A stretch of DNA of 64,000 nt from Homalodisca vitripennis (lineage: Eukaryota > Arthropoda > Insecta > Hemiptera > Cicadellidae), in NCBI RefSeq assembly GCF_021130785.1, contig NC_060213.1, positions 98,572,501 through 98,636,500 of the forward strand, given 5' to 3'. Both the position numbers and the translations under genes were made by a program. Under the pieces are notes generated by a model. It searched no databases, was not told the origin of the DNA, and saw nothing but the letters and a program-made list of their open reading frames with translations. Shown here piece after piece: positions 1 to 11,924 of this stretch (position 1 is the first letter of the stretch; the number at the start of each line of letters is the position of its first letter).

Positions 1-1208
1 ATAACCCCGCTCCCAGAATATCTTATTATTGAACTGAATTCTGTTTGAGTTATCTTTAGTTGTATGAGATACTTCACTAATAAATAGAAGAGAAGCAATA
101 AGGGCAGTAATATATTTATTTAGTTCTCTATTTGTTGTATCAGAAATAGGTACATAAAAAATTATACATACTTACAGAAATGAAATGACGATTGACTGCC
201 AATGTAAGAAATTTTTAATATCCTACTCTGTGAAATGTGAAATTGTGCCTCCTCCGATGCCGATATCGTCAAGAAAGGTATATTGTCTTGCACAAACTCT
301 ATAACTATTTGATTATAACAGAACTAATATTATAAAATTTTTGCAGCGTGATAAAAACAGCTGATAAATGTGGAGGAAGACTTTAAAGTTGAGAGCCTTC
401 AAATTCTGCCACCTTTACACAAAATTGTACGTAAGTAATTCTGAGATTGGTGAGTGGATTATTCATCATCGTTGTAAACCTTCCAAAATGGTTTTATTAA
501 GGATGCTCACAACTTTCAAAAGAGGTTACCGTTATATGTACAGGACTTTGATTTGTCACTAACATCTCACAAATCAGCATTACGTAAAAAGGGAAATTTC
601 TACACTCCAGTAAGCCTTGCTGCACCAGTTTGTAAACTTATGAACTGGATTAGAATAAAAACACAAAACACAGGATATCCAAAACTCGAAATATAAATTT
701 AAAAAACCTGTAATTAGAACAGCAAAACGTATAAAAATTTTCACATCCTCCACTGAAACATACTCATTTCAAATCCACATAAAATATCGGGCATTCATTA
801 CCAAAAATATGATTTTACTTATTTAAGTATATTTTACGTTTTTCTCATCACGTCCTTACAAGAAGGAAGATTTCTTTTGAAATGAATAACGTTATAGCAA
901 CGTTTGGTTGAATTTAGATTTCTGAGATGGAGTATGGGATATATTGAATACTTAAATTCTAATAAGCATGAGGAATTTTTATGTTGTACATGATGTAAAA
1001 ACTGTAATTTTTTTACTTTATTTAAAAAATGACCTAAACACGGGAAATGGACAAACAGGAGTTAGGTCCTTCAGAGTTGTTACCGGTTAAATGATTAATT
1101 ATAATTCTTAAATAAGAGTTGTGGAATTAGACTAAATTAGGTCGTAATTAGGTTGTAGATACAAACTTATTTCCAAAGTGGTCAGGCTGAAGAAGGACTA
1201 GAATTAGG
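1..1208. other. AT-rich sequence, no firm gene
   Basis: No convincing ORF or repeat was found. Two short plus-strand segments have splice-like edges: 177-279 (preceded by ttacag, followed by gtatat) and one starting at 347 (preceded by tttttgcag). Joined in phase they would encode a short C-terminal tail ending in a stop soon after 347. This is weak pattern matching without homology, so no gene is called. Confidence 0.3.
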
Positions 1209-2606
1209 GCGTACTTGATAACAACGAGGCCGTCACTCCAAATAGAACGTACTTGATAACAACTAGGCCGTCACTCCAAATACAACGTACTTGATAAAAA
1301 CGAGGCCGTCACTCGAAATGCGATGCACTTGATAACAACTAGGCCGTCACTCCAAATAGAACGTACTTGATAACAACTAGGCCGTCACTCGAAATACGAC
1401 GTACTTGATAAAAACGAGGCCGTCACTCGAAATGCGATGCACTTGATAACAACTAGGCCGTCACTCCAAATAGAACGTACTTGATAACAACTAGGCCGTC
1501 ACTCGAAATACGACGTACTTGATAACAACTAGGCCGTCACTCCAAATACAACGTACTTGATAACAACTAGGCCGTCACTCCAAATAGAACGTACTTGATA
1601 ACAACTAGGCCGTCACTCCAAATACGACGTACTTGATAACAACTAGGCCGTCACTCCAAATACAACGTACTTGATAACAACTAGGCCGTCACTCCAAATA
1701 CGACGTACTTGATAAAAACGAGGCCGTCACTCGAAATACAACGTACTTGATAACAACTAGGCCGTCACTCGAAATACGACGTACTTGATAACAACTAGGC
1801 CGTCACTCCAAATAGAACGTACTTGATAACAACTAGGCCGTCACTCGAAATACGACGTACTTGATAACAACTAGGCCGTCACTCCAAATACGACGTACTT
1901 GATAACAACTAGGCCGTCACTCCAAATAGAACGTACTTGATAACAACTAGGCCGTCACTCGAAATACGACGTACTTGATAACAACTAGGCCGTCACTCCA
2001 AATATAACGTACTTGATAACAACTAGGCCGTCACTCGAAATACGACGTACTTGATAACAACTAGGCCGTCACTCCAAATACGACGTACTTGATAACAACT
2101 AGGCCGTCACTCCAAATAGAACGTACTTGATAACAACTAGGCCGTCACTCGAAATACGACGTACTTGATAACAAACTAGGCCGTCACTCCAAATACAACG
2201 TACTTGATAACAACTAGGCCGTCACTCCAAATACGACGTACTTGATAACAACTAGGCCGTCACTCCAAATACAACGTACTTGATAACAACTAGGCCGTCA
2301 CTCCAAATACGACGTACTTGATAAAAACGAGGCCGTCACTCGAAATACAAACGTACTTGATAACAACTAGGCCGTCACTCCAAATACAACGTACTTGATA
2401 ACAACTAGGCCGTCACTCCAAATACAACGTACTTGATAACAACTAGGCCGTCACTCCAAATACAACGTACTTGATAAAAACGAGGCCGTCACTCGAAATA
2501 CGATGCACTTGATAACAACTAGGCCGTCACTCCAAATACAACGTACTTGATAAAAACGAGGCCGTCACTCGAAATACGATGCACTTGATAACAACTAGGC
2601 CGTCAG
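1209..2606. repeat. 38-bp minisatellite, about 37 tandem copies
   Basis: A 38-bp unit with core cgtacttgataacaactagg followed by ccgtcactc repeats without spacers for about 1.4 kb. Units differ at a few diagnostic sites: taggcc versus gaggcc, ctccaaa versus ctcgaaa, and the hexamer before the core (tagaac, tacgac, tacaac, tgcgat). The variants are not random: around 1800-2160 a three-unit order recurs, which points to higher-order amplification. Single-base insertions occur near 2173 and 2349. It has no coding potential. Confidence 0.97.
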
Positions 2607-3207
2607 CCCAAAGTTGTCCCTACAAATGGGGACGTTTATGATCTAAAACAAGCCAATAATAGTAAGATGATGAAAGATATGATTTCTCTAAATATACTGA
2701 ATCGTTGCATGCACAGGATCTGGATATTCAAATTCCTCAGTATGACCACTACATCCAAGTAAAATTCGAGTCTTACAGTAAAGTTTTTTCTAAATACTTA
2801 CGAGAACATATTTTTAGATGGTGGAACGTCCGAAAATATACGTAATAGTATTGGATTAAGTTACTCTTAACCGCATTTAATCCCACATTGCTTCAATAGC
2901 CCCTGTAATCAACACGTTATCATTATAATATTAGTACATGGTATTACTTCCAAAGGGTCAATACCCCACAAGCAACTATGGTGGGAGGAATCTAAATCCC
3001 TGCACTTATTTCTGTTCTCATACAACAAGCCTAGTCGCTGGTGGCATTCAGTAATAGGGTTATAGTTAACCTCCAGGTGACAGTATGATTCAAAATCACC
3101 TTTAGGGTAGTCTTTAGATAATTATACATATTTTACATCGACGTTTATCTAAATTTTTGTAAGTGTTTACAGTTTCAACTGGTAAGAGGTTATATTTACC
3201 AAAAGTT
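2607..3207. other. AT-rich spacer
   Basis: Unique-looking sequence after the minisatellite. No ORF, RNA gene or repeat is visible. Confidence 0.4.
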
Positions 3208-3356
3208 ACTGGTAAATTCTAATTCAAGAAAAATTCCCTTAATGCGCTTTTAGTTTTCGTTATTACAAAGGATTCATATATTAACTGGTAAATTCCAATT
3301 CAAGAAAAGTTTTCCTTAATGCGCTTTTAGTTTTAGTTATTACAAAGGATTAATAT
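3208..3356. repeat. Diverged tandem duplication, 76-bp unit
   Basis: A 76-bp segment beginning actggtaaattc and containing aatgcgcttttagttt is present twice head to tail, with a handful of substitutions between copies. Confidence 0.85.
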
Positions 3357-4172
3357 TTTAAAGTTTCTACAGTTCTTATAAAGTGTTCGACGTTTGACCT
3401 CAACTTGGTAATCAAGTATTGCTACATGCCTTCGAAACATATTATATAATTATTGTTATCTTCATCATTAGAATGTTTACACGAATTGTAGCTTTAAAAT
3501 AATAAGTATATCTTTAAAAAAATTATGGTTGCCTGTAAAGTCGGTTTTACGGGCGAAGATTTTACGTGACAACGTCTTTTTCTCGGTAGAATATTTATTG
3601 ATATGAATATTATTAAATTGCACAATAGGAACAAGGAATTGAATGAAAATAAGAATTGCAAAAATTTTAACTATAGAAATATATTTTGTTTACTAAAACA
3701 TTGCACATAATTTGAAATTAATTAAAATTTGTTATTGTAAATGGTAAAGTTGAATAAAACATTTACTAAAATTGGAATTTGAAATTCTTGCTAAACACAG
3801 TTAAATTCTAACTCCGCGCGTGGTGATTGGTCGGTTTAGTTCGTTTGTTTGGTCGCACTGTTATGACAGGTTAGAGGTTATAATTTGTTATTTTAAATGT
3901 TTGACTAGCAATAGCGCTGTTTCTTCTCAATCGACTGAATTACGATTGATTGCAGAGTGATTTAAACTAATAATTTACTTAACACTATCAACATTTGTCA
4001 ATAGTATGACATAACCTATAAACTCAGTTTCTCAACTTTTGTGTCAATCTAACAATTAATCAATCAATCATAGTTTACGATAATGAAATATCAGTGTACA
4101 ATTATTTACCTTTATTGTTGTAGTTGTTGTAAATGACGAATCTACGCACTCCACATTTTCACGAATAAACAT

Positions 4173-4238
4173 AGTTATCTGCTTTATCCCGTGCGGCGGA
4201 CCCACAGTTATCTGCTTTATCCCGTGCGGCGGACCCAC
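4173..4238. repeat. Perfect 33-bp tandem duplication in a GC-richer patch
   Basis: A 33-bp unit starting agttatctgctttatcccg and ending ggacccac occurs twice in direct succession with no difference, so it is a recent duplication. The surroundings (about 4190-4300) are clearly GC-richer than the flanks. No gene is seen. Confidence 0.9.
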
Positions 4239-4668
4239 TGGACGGGCATCGTAACGTTACCGGGCGTTACACTTTTTCATGAGTGACTCCGAGCCGCAAC
4301 CTAATTTAAGACGTTGTCACGTCAAAACAACGGTTTGTTATATTTTCACTATGCAAACTATTGTTTTATACTTTTATCATCTTAACCTATTAGAAATGTC
4401 CACCCAGTTCAGTCGGAATATAAAGACAGATTTTCTGTAAACTTAAATTTTATCGAATTGAAGATTATTAATCTCAAGCAGTACACATTATATGAAACAC
4501 TGTTCAAGATACAACAAATTTAATTATAATAAATAGTTTAAGGAAGGCTGTAGACATTCCAGGACATTATTATTCTTTCTATAGGTGTATAAATAAAGGA
4601 GTTGTAATTTGTTATATTAAAGGACAGCCATATTAAAACGTAATGGTGCACCAAGATAGCTAATGAAT

Positions 4669-4917
4669 TTAGCCAATGTATTTATAAGATACATTTTTTA
4701 CAAGATTGAACTCATCACCAGTTTGAGCAATTTTATCGCCAGTTCTTGGTGGTAGAAAACTCTTCAAGTTGATAGAGAAAATAATACTGGCAAGAATATC
4801 GGTCCATCTGGAGGAAAATAACCTACGATGGAGCAACCTTCTTTTGTAAACATAACGTAGGTATGGTGGGAAAGGTTGATTAGAATCTTTATAAAGAGGA
4901 CTCTTTCCATAATTCAT
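4669..4917 (-). CDS. Unrecognised coding-like small ORF
   Basis: An 82-codon minus-strand ORF with a composition less AT-biased than surrounding shadow ORFs: it is basic, with a Pro/Tyr/Arg-rich first half (PFPPYLRYVYKRR) and a C-terminal half containing LPPRTGDKIAQTGDEFN. The same frame stays open upstream of the Met for about 25 more codons, so the true start may lie further 5' or at a splice junction. I do not recognise the protein family. It may be a terminal exon, a retrocopy or a chance ORF. No poly(A) signal was noticed just downstream. Confidence 0.25.
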   Translation of the reverse strand: MNYGKSPLYKDSNQPFPPYLRYVYKRRLLHRRLFSSRWTDILASIIFSINLKSFLPPRTGDKIAQTGDEFNLVKNVSYKYIG

Positions 4918-5897
4918 ACGATGTGTTGGGTCTGATTTTGATTTTTGTTTAAGAGATATACAATTTTGTTGGATAGGAACAGAAGATCATAAATTACAAG
5001 AATCGCAGATAGTTCGATATAGATATCGTCTGTAAAATATTTAGAAGCTTTTTACAAATTGCCAATCATAAACATTACTGACGTAAGCGCACTCTAATTG
5101 CTTCATTTTATTTAGTGCTATTTTTAACAACCACGTTTAATTGGTATTACTTTGACGCCTTCTAAACTCGGTGGTGGAGCAAGTTCTTTCTGATTTGTGT
5201 GAAATTTAAAGTGTTTGACCTTTTACGTGAATAGCCAGGCACTTGTGTTAGCCAGTATAAAAAATTAGCGGTGATTTGTCGTTCATGGCTTTGGCTGGAA
5301 TTAATAGCCTTGGTTTAAATATGTTGAAATTACATTTGTAATTTTTAACTAGTCAAAATGTAAGTTAAAAGTTTGTGAAAGAAAATTAATAATATTTTCT
5401 TATTATTTGCCATGTTATTTCAAGTTTACATACATTTCTAATAAATAATTACATAATTGTGCTTAATGTGTAATCAGTATTATACAGTAATGGAAATAAA
5501 TTAATCAAATGAACTAATAAAATAGTCTTGTATTTATAGAGCAACAGTTATAAAACTACAGGTAGAATATATACATACACCTGCTTGAATAATAAGAAAT
5601 CCAAAATGACACATTAGTTTCTCCAGGTGATATTACTTAGGAGGTGTACTAGTGACATCTTACTCCACGTTTTTATTTGACCCTACGAGGCAAACATGCG
5701 CTAATTTCTTACCCTTTCACTCGGTTTGTATATACGGGAGATTAAATAACCTACTGTGCTTCACTGAAACATAATTTAAACTTGTTTTGTCACGTCAGTC
5801 ACTGAGTTTATGAATAATTTTTCAATTTCTATTTTATACACTTTATGCAGCTGAAAACGATTTTTTACCGAAATATACCGCCATTGTTTTGAAAAAG

Positions 5898-5898
<1 letters not shown>
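4918..5898. other. AT-rich spacer
   Basis: No gene, repeat or RNA is recognised between the small minus-strand ORF and the TA microsatellite. Confidence 0.4.
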
Positions 5899-5937
<39 letters not shown>

Positions 5938-5943
5938 ATATAT
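5899..5943. repeat. (TA)n microsatellite
   Basis: About 17 uninterrupted TA units followed by an imperfect TTA/TA tail that abuts the inverted repeat around the tRNA-like unit. Confidence 0.95.
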
Positions 5944-5961
5944 GAATCGTAAAAAGTAAGG

Positions 5962-6030
5962 GCTCTGTGGTGTAATGGTAGCACATTCACCCGGCAAGTG
6001 AGAGATCCGGGTTCGAGTCCCGGCGGAGCA
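5962..6030 (+). tRNA. tRNA-like Pol III unit (pseudo-tRNA or SINE head)
   Basis: The 69-nt sequence folds as a cloverleaf. The parts are an acceptor stem of six pairs (5962-5967 with 6024-6029), a D stem (5970-5973/5981-5984, loop with GG), an anticodon stem (5986-5990/5998-6002), a four-base variable loop, and a T stem (6007-6011/6019-6023) with loop ttcgagt. The A box (tggtgtaatgg) and B box (ggttcgagtcc) match consensus exactly. Oddities are a six- rather than seven-pair acceptor stem and an anticodon loop, ccggcaa, that would place GGC (Ala) in the anticodon but has C instead of the universal U33. I therefore favour a tRNA-derived repeat or pseudogene over a working tRNA. The overall look is closest to the Gly/Ala class. 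Confidence 0.6.
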
Positions 6031-6035
6031 AGTAC

Positions 6036-6040
6036 TTTTT
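6036..6040 (+). terminator. Pol III T5 terminator
   Basis: TTTTT begins six bases after the discriminator base of the tRNA-like unit, which is the usual spacing for Pol III termination. The same T-run forms part of the right arm of the inverted repeat. Confidence 0.55.
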
Positions 6041-6107
6041 GTGATTCAATGTTAATTGTTCAATGTTCAATTAAATTAGGCTATTGCAACTTATACAAAT
6101 TTAATGA

Positions 6108-6109
<2 letters not shown>

Positions 6110-6136
<27 letters not shown>
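6110..6136. repeat. (TA)n microsatellite
   Basis: About 13 TA units. Together with 5899-5943 it brackets the tRNA-like unit on both sides. Confidence 0.95.
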
Positions 6137-6140
<4 letters not shown>

Positions 6141-6529
6141 AGTATCATTTATGTACCTGAAATATTCTTATATAAAGTAAATTAAAGACGCCTTATTTTA
6201 CCAGGCGAAGTTAGTGTTAAGAAACCCTTTCTAATACTTGACCTGAGGACCAACGGATAAGTTATTGTGTATACATGTTTAAACTGACAGAATAAATTTA
6301 TGGTAAACCTTGGAAATTGGAAGTATGACTACTTTCCCATTAAAAACAATAAAAACCTCATTGATAATATATGTACCTGTCTGTAACATTTATTTTTATA
6401 AACAGCTGTTATAAGGCAGATACAAAGCATGAAAGAAAACATGTTTAGTAAACAGAATTTCTACCACAAGCTACAGTTATTTTATTTTATCATTGTATAT
6501 AAAATTCCTTAAGGATTTGTTTGTGATTC

Positions 6530-6931
6530 ATGTCGTCGTACAAGCCAAACTCTCTTGTTTCTATAGAAGACAAAAGAACGGAGGTCTTACAAAAACTACA
6601 GGAGTTAAGTGCGATGGAGGCCGTAACAAACCTGTTGTTGATGCTGTTTGACGAACCTGAGAGACCAGAAAACGCGGTGGAATATCTTAGAGAGAAGATG
6701 GGAAACAAGAGGCATAGTGCTGAAGAACTAGTCAACTTAAGAACGGAGCTGGCAGCAGCTAAGATAAAGATATGTATTTTGGAAGACGAAGTTAACATTT
6801 TGCGTGAGAAGCTTCAGAGTTGTGAGCTGAAAGGAAAACTGAAAGATATTCCTGAGCAAGCAGTAAAAACAGTGACAGAACTTGATAGTACAAATGTCAC
6901 TAATGAAATATTTGATTTAAATTCTTCGTAA
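6530..6931 (+). CDS. MYCBP: MYCBP-like protein (c-Myc-binding protein / AMY-1 family)
   Basis: The 133-residue ORF resembles the MYCBP family, small proteins of about 100 residues that bind the Myc N terminus and also associate with A-kinase anchoring proteins and with cilia/centrosome components. Residues about 16-60 give the family's N-terminal helices with the hallmark DEPERPENAVEYL; residues about 64-98 form the heptad-like coiled coil (LVNLRTELAAAKIKICILED and on). About 30 extra residues follow, rich in Thr/Asn/Asp. The ATG at 6530 is preceded in frame by TGA at 6524-6526, so this start is well supported and no coding sequence extends upstream. The ORF is uninterrupted: either the gene is single-exon here or this is an intact retrocopy. 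No poly(A) tract or target duplication was noticed. The overlapping antisense ORF is a shadow. Confidence 0.82.
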   Translation: MSSYKPNSLVSIEDKRTEVLQKLQELSAMEAVTNLLLMLFDEPERPENAVEYLREKMGNKRHSAEELVNLRTELAAAKIKICILEDEVNILREKLQSCELKGKLKDIPEQAVKTVTELDSTNVTNEIFDLNSS

Positions 6932-7117
6932 AGAAAAAGTTGGTAATCTTTAGATATATTGTGTCAAAAACCAAATAACTGTTTATTTTACAGTGAGGGG
7001 ATTTTCACGCCGTATAAAACATATAAATTATTGGGTTACAGGTTATTGAGAGCTTAGTAAATCAGTTAGTTACGGATGTTTTATTTCCAGGATCAAAATT
7101 AATTTACCATTATAAAA

Positions 7118-7123
7118 AATAAA
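7118..7123 (+). promoter_or_regulatory. Possible poly(A) signal for the MYCBP-like gene
   Basis: AATAAA lies about 190 bp after the MYCBP-like stop codon. In DNA this AT-rich the match is weak evidence. Confidence 0.25.
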
Positions 7124-8399
7124 ATTGCTTTAATTACCAGAACAAAAAAAGTATATTAACTCTAAATTCCCATTTTACATTTTACTTTAGAGGAATTTTC
7201 CTGTTAGAGTGTTAATGACAACTCCAACAGACAAGTTCTTGTGGTTTTCGTGCTAATGAGCCGGCACGTTTGTTTAAAGTGTATTCTTGTTTTTTAAAGT
7301 TTTTGGGCAAATAGAAATATTAATTAAACATGTTACAGTGTCATTCTTAAAAAATGAAATCTGGCGCAGTAAATATCTATGTATATAATCACTCCTAAAC
7401 AAACATTATATAATGTTAAACATTAAAGTAAAATGATTGTAAATTTGAATTAAAACTTCTTATAATCTTATAAAAAAGATCAATTTTTTTGCTGTTTTGA
7501 AATTGATTACGAATTGAGAGATTATTAATGAACAATACGTTATTTAAACAACTGAAAACCAGTTGTGTTATTTACCGTTGTCAGGTATTAATACAACTGC
7601 AAACAAGTATAAATTTAATCTGTAAGATTTCACCCTAATGAACTCTATTTTCGGACTCTTTTGTATCATTAATTACAAACGTTAACTTACAATCGTTATG
7701 AATGAGATTAATGTGACCACTGATTATAATCTGTATTCATCCTGCTTTAATGTTTAACAAACAAAGGATGTTGCAAATAAATGGTGCTCGCAAATTAGAT
7801 ACAAGTTATAATAATTTATGTGTACATAGATATAATTGTGACAATAGAATAACATTTGGTACAGCAATAATATGCCGCTGAAACATAAATATAGTATGGC
7901 CTAGAGGAAATAGAAAATGAATTTATGCATCGCGTAAAACAGAGGTCGAGACGATACTTTTAATGGATTAGGTAATTTACCTAATAAACAATAAGTGCAC
8001 TTAACCTTACAATCGAGATTCAGACTAATTTATTCCTTTTGTTTACTTTCAGTTTGTATTCACTTGGAAATACTGCATATTCTAAATTGAGCAACGGATG
8101 CGAAAAAAACACAATAACAGAACATGTATGACTATTAATTATTATTAATTACTTCAGTGAATTTATAAATTGCTTAGTATATTTAAAAAGAGTAACGGAA
8201 CATTGGGGACTGTTAAAATACTGCGTAACGTGGGCTTACTGAAGCAATCTATATTTCGTTACCTTATGTCTATTATTCATAAGTTAAAATAGTAAATATG
8301 AAGAGTTCAAGAGTACATAACAAAAATCAAAAGAAAACCCCGAGGTTAGAAGAAAACAGGAGAGAAACATTTTTTTCTATTCGAATCTGATGTCAAACG
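7124..8399. other. AT-rich spacer
   Basis: Nothing recognised apart from AT-rich unique sequence. Confidence 0.4.
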
Positions 8400-8540
8400 A
8401 TGCAAGACATTCTTTTTGAATGTTTAAGTTGTCAAGGGTCAGACAGAAGTAGACTCGAGATTCTACGTGGAGTCACATCTGTGACAGTGTCAGATTTTAG
8501 ACGTTGCACTATGCGGAAGGTAACATGGAGTATAATTTGA
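8400..8540 (+). pseudogene. LINE ORF2 C-terminal fragment
   Basis: A 46-codon open stretch reads QDILFECLSCQGSDRSRLEIL near its start. This resembles the C-terminal tail of non-LTR retrotransposon ORF2, where a degenerate zinc-finger-like H/C motif of the form (D/H)-x-LFxC precedes R-x-x-L. The RT region is missing upstream, so this is a stranded remnant. The assignment rests on motif resemblance only. Confidence 0.45.
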
Positions 8541-11204
8541 ATATTATCAAAATTGATGCATACAAACACAATTTTAACGGGACTTCAAAATTATATTCTC
8601 ATAGAGATTTGCTCTCCAAATTATTTTGCTCGAGCTTGCTTTTAATAAATCTTGCACAAAGGAATAGCTTGGAACACGCTTAAGAATTATCATTTTAATA
8701 AAATTGCAACCACTATCAGATGGTTTTCAGATTGTTGCCTTTTTTGAGATGGTATCTGGGCGATCAATATGATGTAATTAGGAACGTCAAAGCACATGGT
8801 ATATCATAAAATATATTTTCGATACATATTATGTTTCTTTTTATTGAATTATTACGTAAATTCCTTTGACACATCCGTTTAGAAGTGTACTGTAGATATG
8901 TACTTAGCTTATTTACTCAAAATAAAAAATTAAACATAATCTTTACATACTAACTTAGCTATATACATACTTGGATTGTACCATTCTTTTAGGCATCCAA
9001 TAGTATGTATGTATATATATTTGATAAAATTGTAATCTTTAATTAAGTAAAAACTTGAACACGCTAATACATATTAGAATATTACAGTATACGGGGATCC
9101 GCTCCCGTTTACAGAGATTTTGTTTTTGGAAAAAAGCTTTTTACAGTCAAATAAGTTTTAAAATGATCTATAAATAATATTAAGTATATTAAAAACTTAA
9201 TTTATATAATTTATTTTAAGTATTTGTGTCCCAATTTCAGTTTTATTATGTTTTCTAAAAGACTTATTATTCTTTTGAAACTTGTTCCTAATAATGACAT
9301 TGATATTTCTTGGCATTTAAATTATACTGTAGTAACGCAAAAAAGAATCTTACATATAACAATATTAAGAAATGTTTGTAAAATGAAAATAATTGCAAAA
9401 TCTCTTGAAATAGATAAATAATTATTATAATAAATAAATACTGGTAAAATCTAAAGTAAATTATTTTTTACATTGAATAATTTATGAACATTATGTATTA
9501 TTATCAATAAAGGTATTTTTTGTAAATTATATGTATATACAGATCCTAGGTTGTCCTAGTTGTCCTAATGTTGAACTAGATTAGGTAGATCAATGAATAC
9601 TCAATACATGATTATTTTTAATAAAAATACTTTATTCGCTTTAATTATTTCCATTACCATAAAAAGATTATGTAATTGTACATTAAGCACAATTACATAA
9701 TTATTTAGCAGAACATTATGCATTAATTGAAATGAATAGTAAATAGCACGGGAATCTCAATTTCATAAAATTGAAACTTACTTGTCGAAAAACAAAAGAA
9801 AAGTTCTACTACAGCTATGTTATGTTTAGAAAACTTGGATGACCTATCTTGCTTATGGATCGTGTTTAAAATATCGCAGTGCACTCAACCGTGCACCCCA
9901 TGGAACAATTACAAATCTCTTCATCTGGCTTGTACTGGATGGCTGCTGCAATTTTATGAATAATATGGATGAAGTAATATCTATATTAAAAATGACTGTT
10001 ACGAAATTATGTTTATGGCAACCTCATAAATTTCAAAATCAGATCCAAAATATTTGGCCATCCTCTGATATAATGTTACTACCAGCAGATTTATTAGTCT
10101 GGTAAAAAAAGAAACACTATTAAAAGCCTATATCAGTTAACCATCCGGTAAACGTAACCCCTGATAAACCAATGAGCTTGGTAAAATTCTTCTCATAATT
10201 GACTGAACTCCTTGAAGGAAAGAAGCGTCTGTTATTTTAATACCCTATAACCTTACCCACCCTAAACATGCTATTTGGTTGAGGTAGATTACCGTATTTA
10301 GTGAATAAATAACCTTACACAATATCACCCGAGGTATAGGTTATGTTGTCGATCTCTAAAGGTAGTGTTACTTATTTTTTTATCACTGTGCTATTATAGC
10401 AATGTTACAATCACAATCATCAATGTTTCATCATTCAAAACCAACTTTAAACAAAGAAATAGAACCAACTAAAATTGCTTAAAATAAAGTACTAAAACAC
10501 AGGGTAAATCGATTTAGAGAAATTAATAAAATAACTGCTCTTCTGGTATTATAATATGTTGCGTTATTGAAAGTAAGTGATTGAAATTATGTAACAGATA
10601 GACTACTTAAACGTAAATTTATCTTCATAAGTCAAATATGTGATCATATGTTATAACATATTATTCATCATAGGTTGCAAAAACTTAACAAGGATTTCTA
10701 ACAAAAAAGTTTGACAAACAATATGTACATTTAACACTGGATTTATAACGCTTCCAACTTTGATTGTTTACCCGATTTGAAAATATTTGTAAAACGTGTT
10801 TGTTTGGTAAATTAAAATCTCAACGTTCCTGAATGTTTAATACTAAAGACAAAACATATTACATTTTTTTGGGGAGAACCGGTGAGTAAAAGATATAGTT
10901 TATAGCAATTTACTTATTTTAAAACTTTCAATTTTGAAAATATGGACACACTGTTTCTTAGCAAATCACATTGTGTAGGTAAATAATAGTAATAATAAGA
11001 AGATAAATTAAAATGAGTTCTTATATAAAATGATATCGAATATTATCGGATATATAAAAAATCCAATATAATTACTAAGTGAAAATATCGATCTAAAACA
11101 TTTTCTGATTCATTAAAAGTGTACTGGAAAGTTAAAAATTGTATAAGCAATACATATCGCATTATTTTTATCGGCTTATTTTATAATTGTGTGCAATTAT
11201 AAAA
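8541..11204. other. AT-rich spacer with unassigned small ORFs
   Basis: ORFs of 65 codons (9224-9421) and 88 codons (9839-10105) are present. Neither resembles a known family or has supporting signals. A short AT-repeat lies at about 11205-11222. Confidence 0.35.
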
Positions 11205-11924
11205 TTATATATATATATATATTTAATAAATCAAAGTTCATGAAAGAAATATTATTCATAACTATGTCATGAATAATCAGATATTATTTCACTGCATTAA
11301 GTAAAAGATATGTATGAGAGACAAAAAAGTATGATCCATAATTAAATACCCGTGAAACAAATATTAACGAGTATTAATACGTCGCATAACATCGTATTAC
11401 ACTCTACCTTTGTTGTAATAACGCTGTTTTATGTTTATAAGTTCTTTGATAACACTGTTTTAACCTCGGTTACACATATTTTAAGTAATTAAATATCTTT
11501 ACTTTCAATTATAACAAGATCAGGTTTAAAAATACAGTAATTAGTTTTTATGATTAAGAGAAAATTAAATAATAGAAGTTTTACGTACACATCTCCTTAG
11601 TTATATAGCAGTTTTACCTTTCTGTTTAACTACGATGTTTTTAATTGGGCCTCAACAGAGATGGAAGCCAGATAAAAATTCAATGACAAGCTTATAAGGC
11701 ATTTCTATGCATACGCGACTTGCTTAATTTCTTAGATGACGGTAGGCTATGAGTGGTGAAAATATCTCACATTTTCGTTATAGTTGAGAACATTTAATTG
11801 TTTTATTACAAATACAGTTATACGTAAAAATAAAAACAATTAAATCGCCGTTTTATATATTGGAAAATTGCATTTATAACCTAAAATTCAAATACATCGG
11901 ACGATAATTTACTGCTTTTGTTTG

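Larger units (their letters stand above)
5944..6047. repeat. Inverted repeat enclosing a tRNA-like unit
   Basis: The arm 5944-5958 (gaatcgtaaaaagta) is the reverse complement of 6033-6047 (tactttttgtgattc) at 13 of 15 positions. With the acceptor stem inside, the whole 104 bp can fold as one long hairpin carrying a tRNA-like cloverleaf at its tip. This may be the body of a small mobile element rather than a plain tRNA gene. Confidence 0.7.

Noticed and set aside
177..431. Two terminal exons of a gene entering from the left
   Set aside because: Splice-like edges exist, but the predicted peptide is short and unrecognised, and such edges are common by chance in AT-rich DNA.
1209..2606. CRISPR array
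   Set aside because: The repeated unit is 38 bp with no unique spacers; repeats are directly contiguous, so it is a minisatellite, and the context is eukaryotic.
5962..6030. Functional tRNA-Ala(GGC) or tRNA-Gly
   Set aside because: The six-pair acceptor stem and C33 argue against a working tRNA; it is kept as a tRNA-like unit.
6490..6798. Minus-strand 102-codon ORF
   Set aside because: Antisense shadow of the MYCBP-like ORF.
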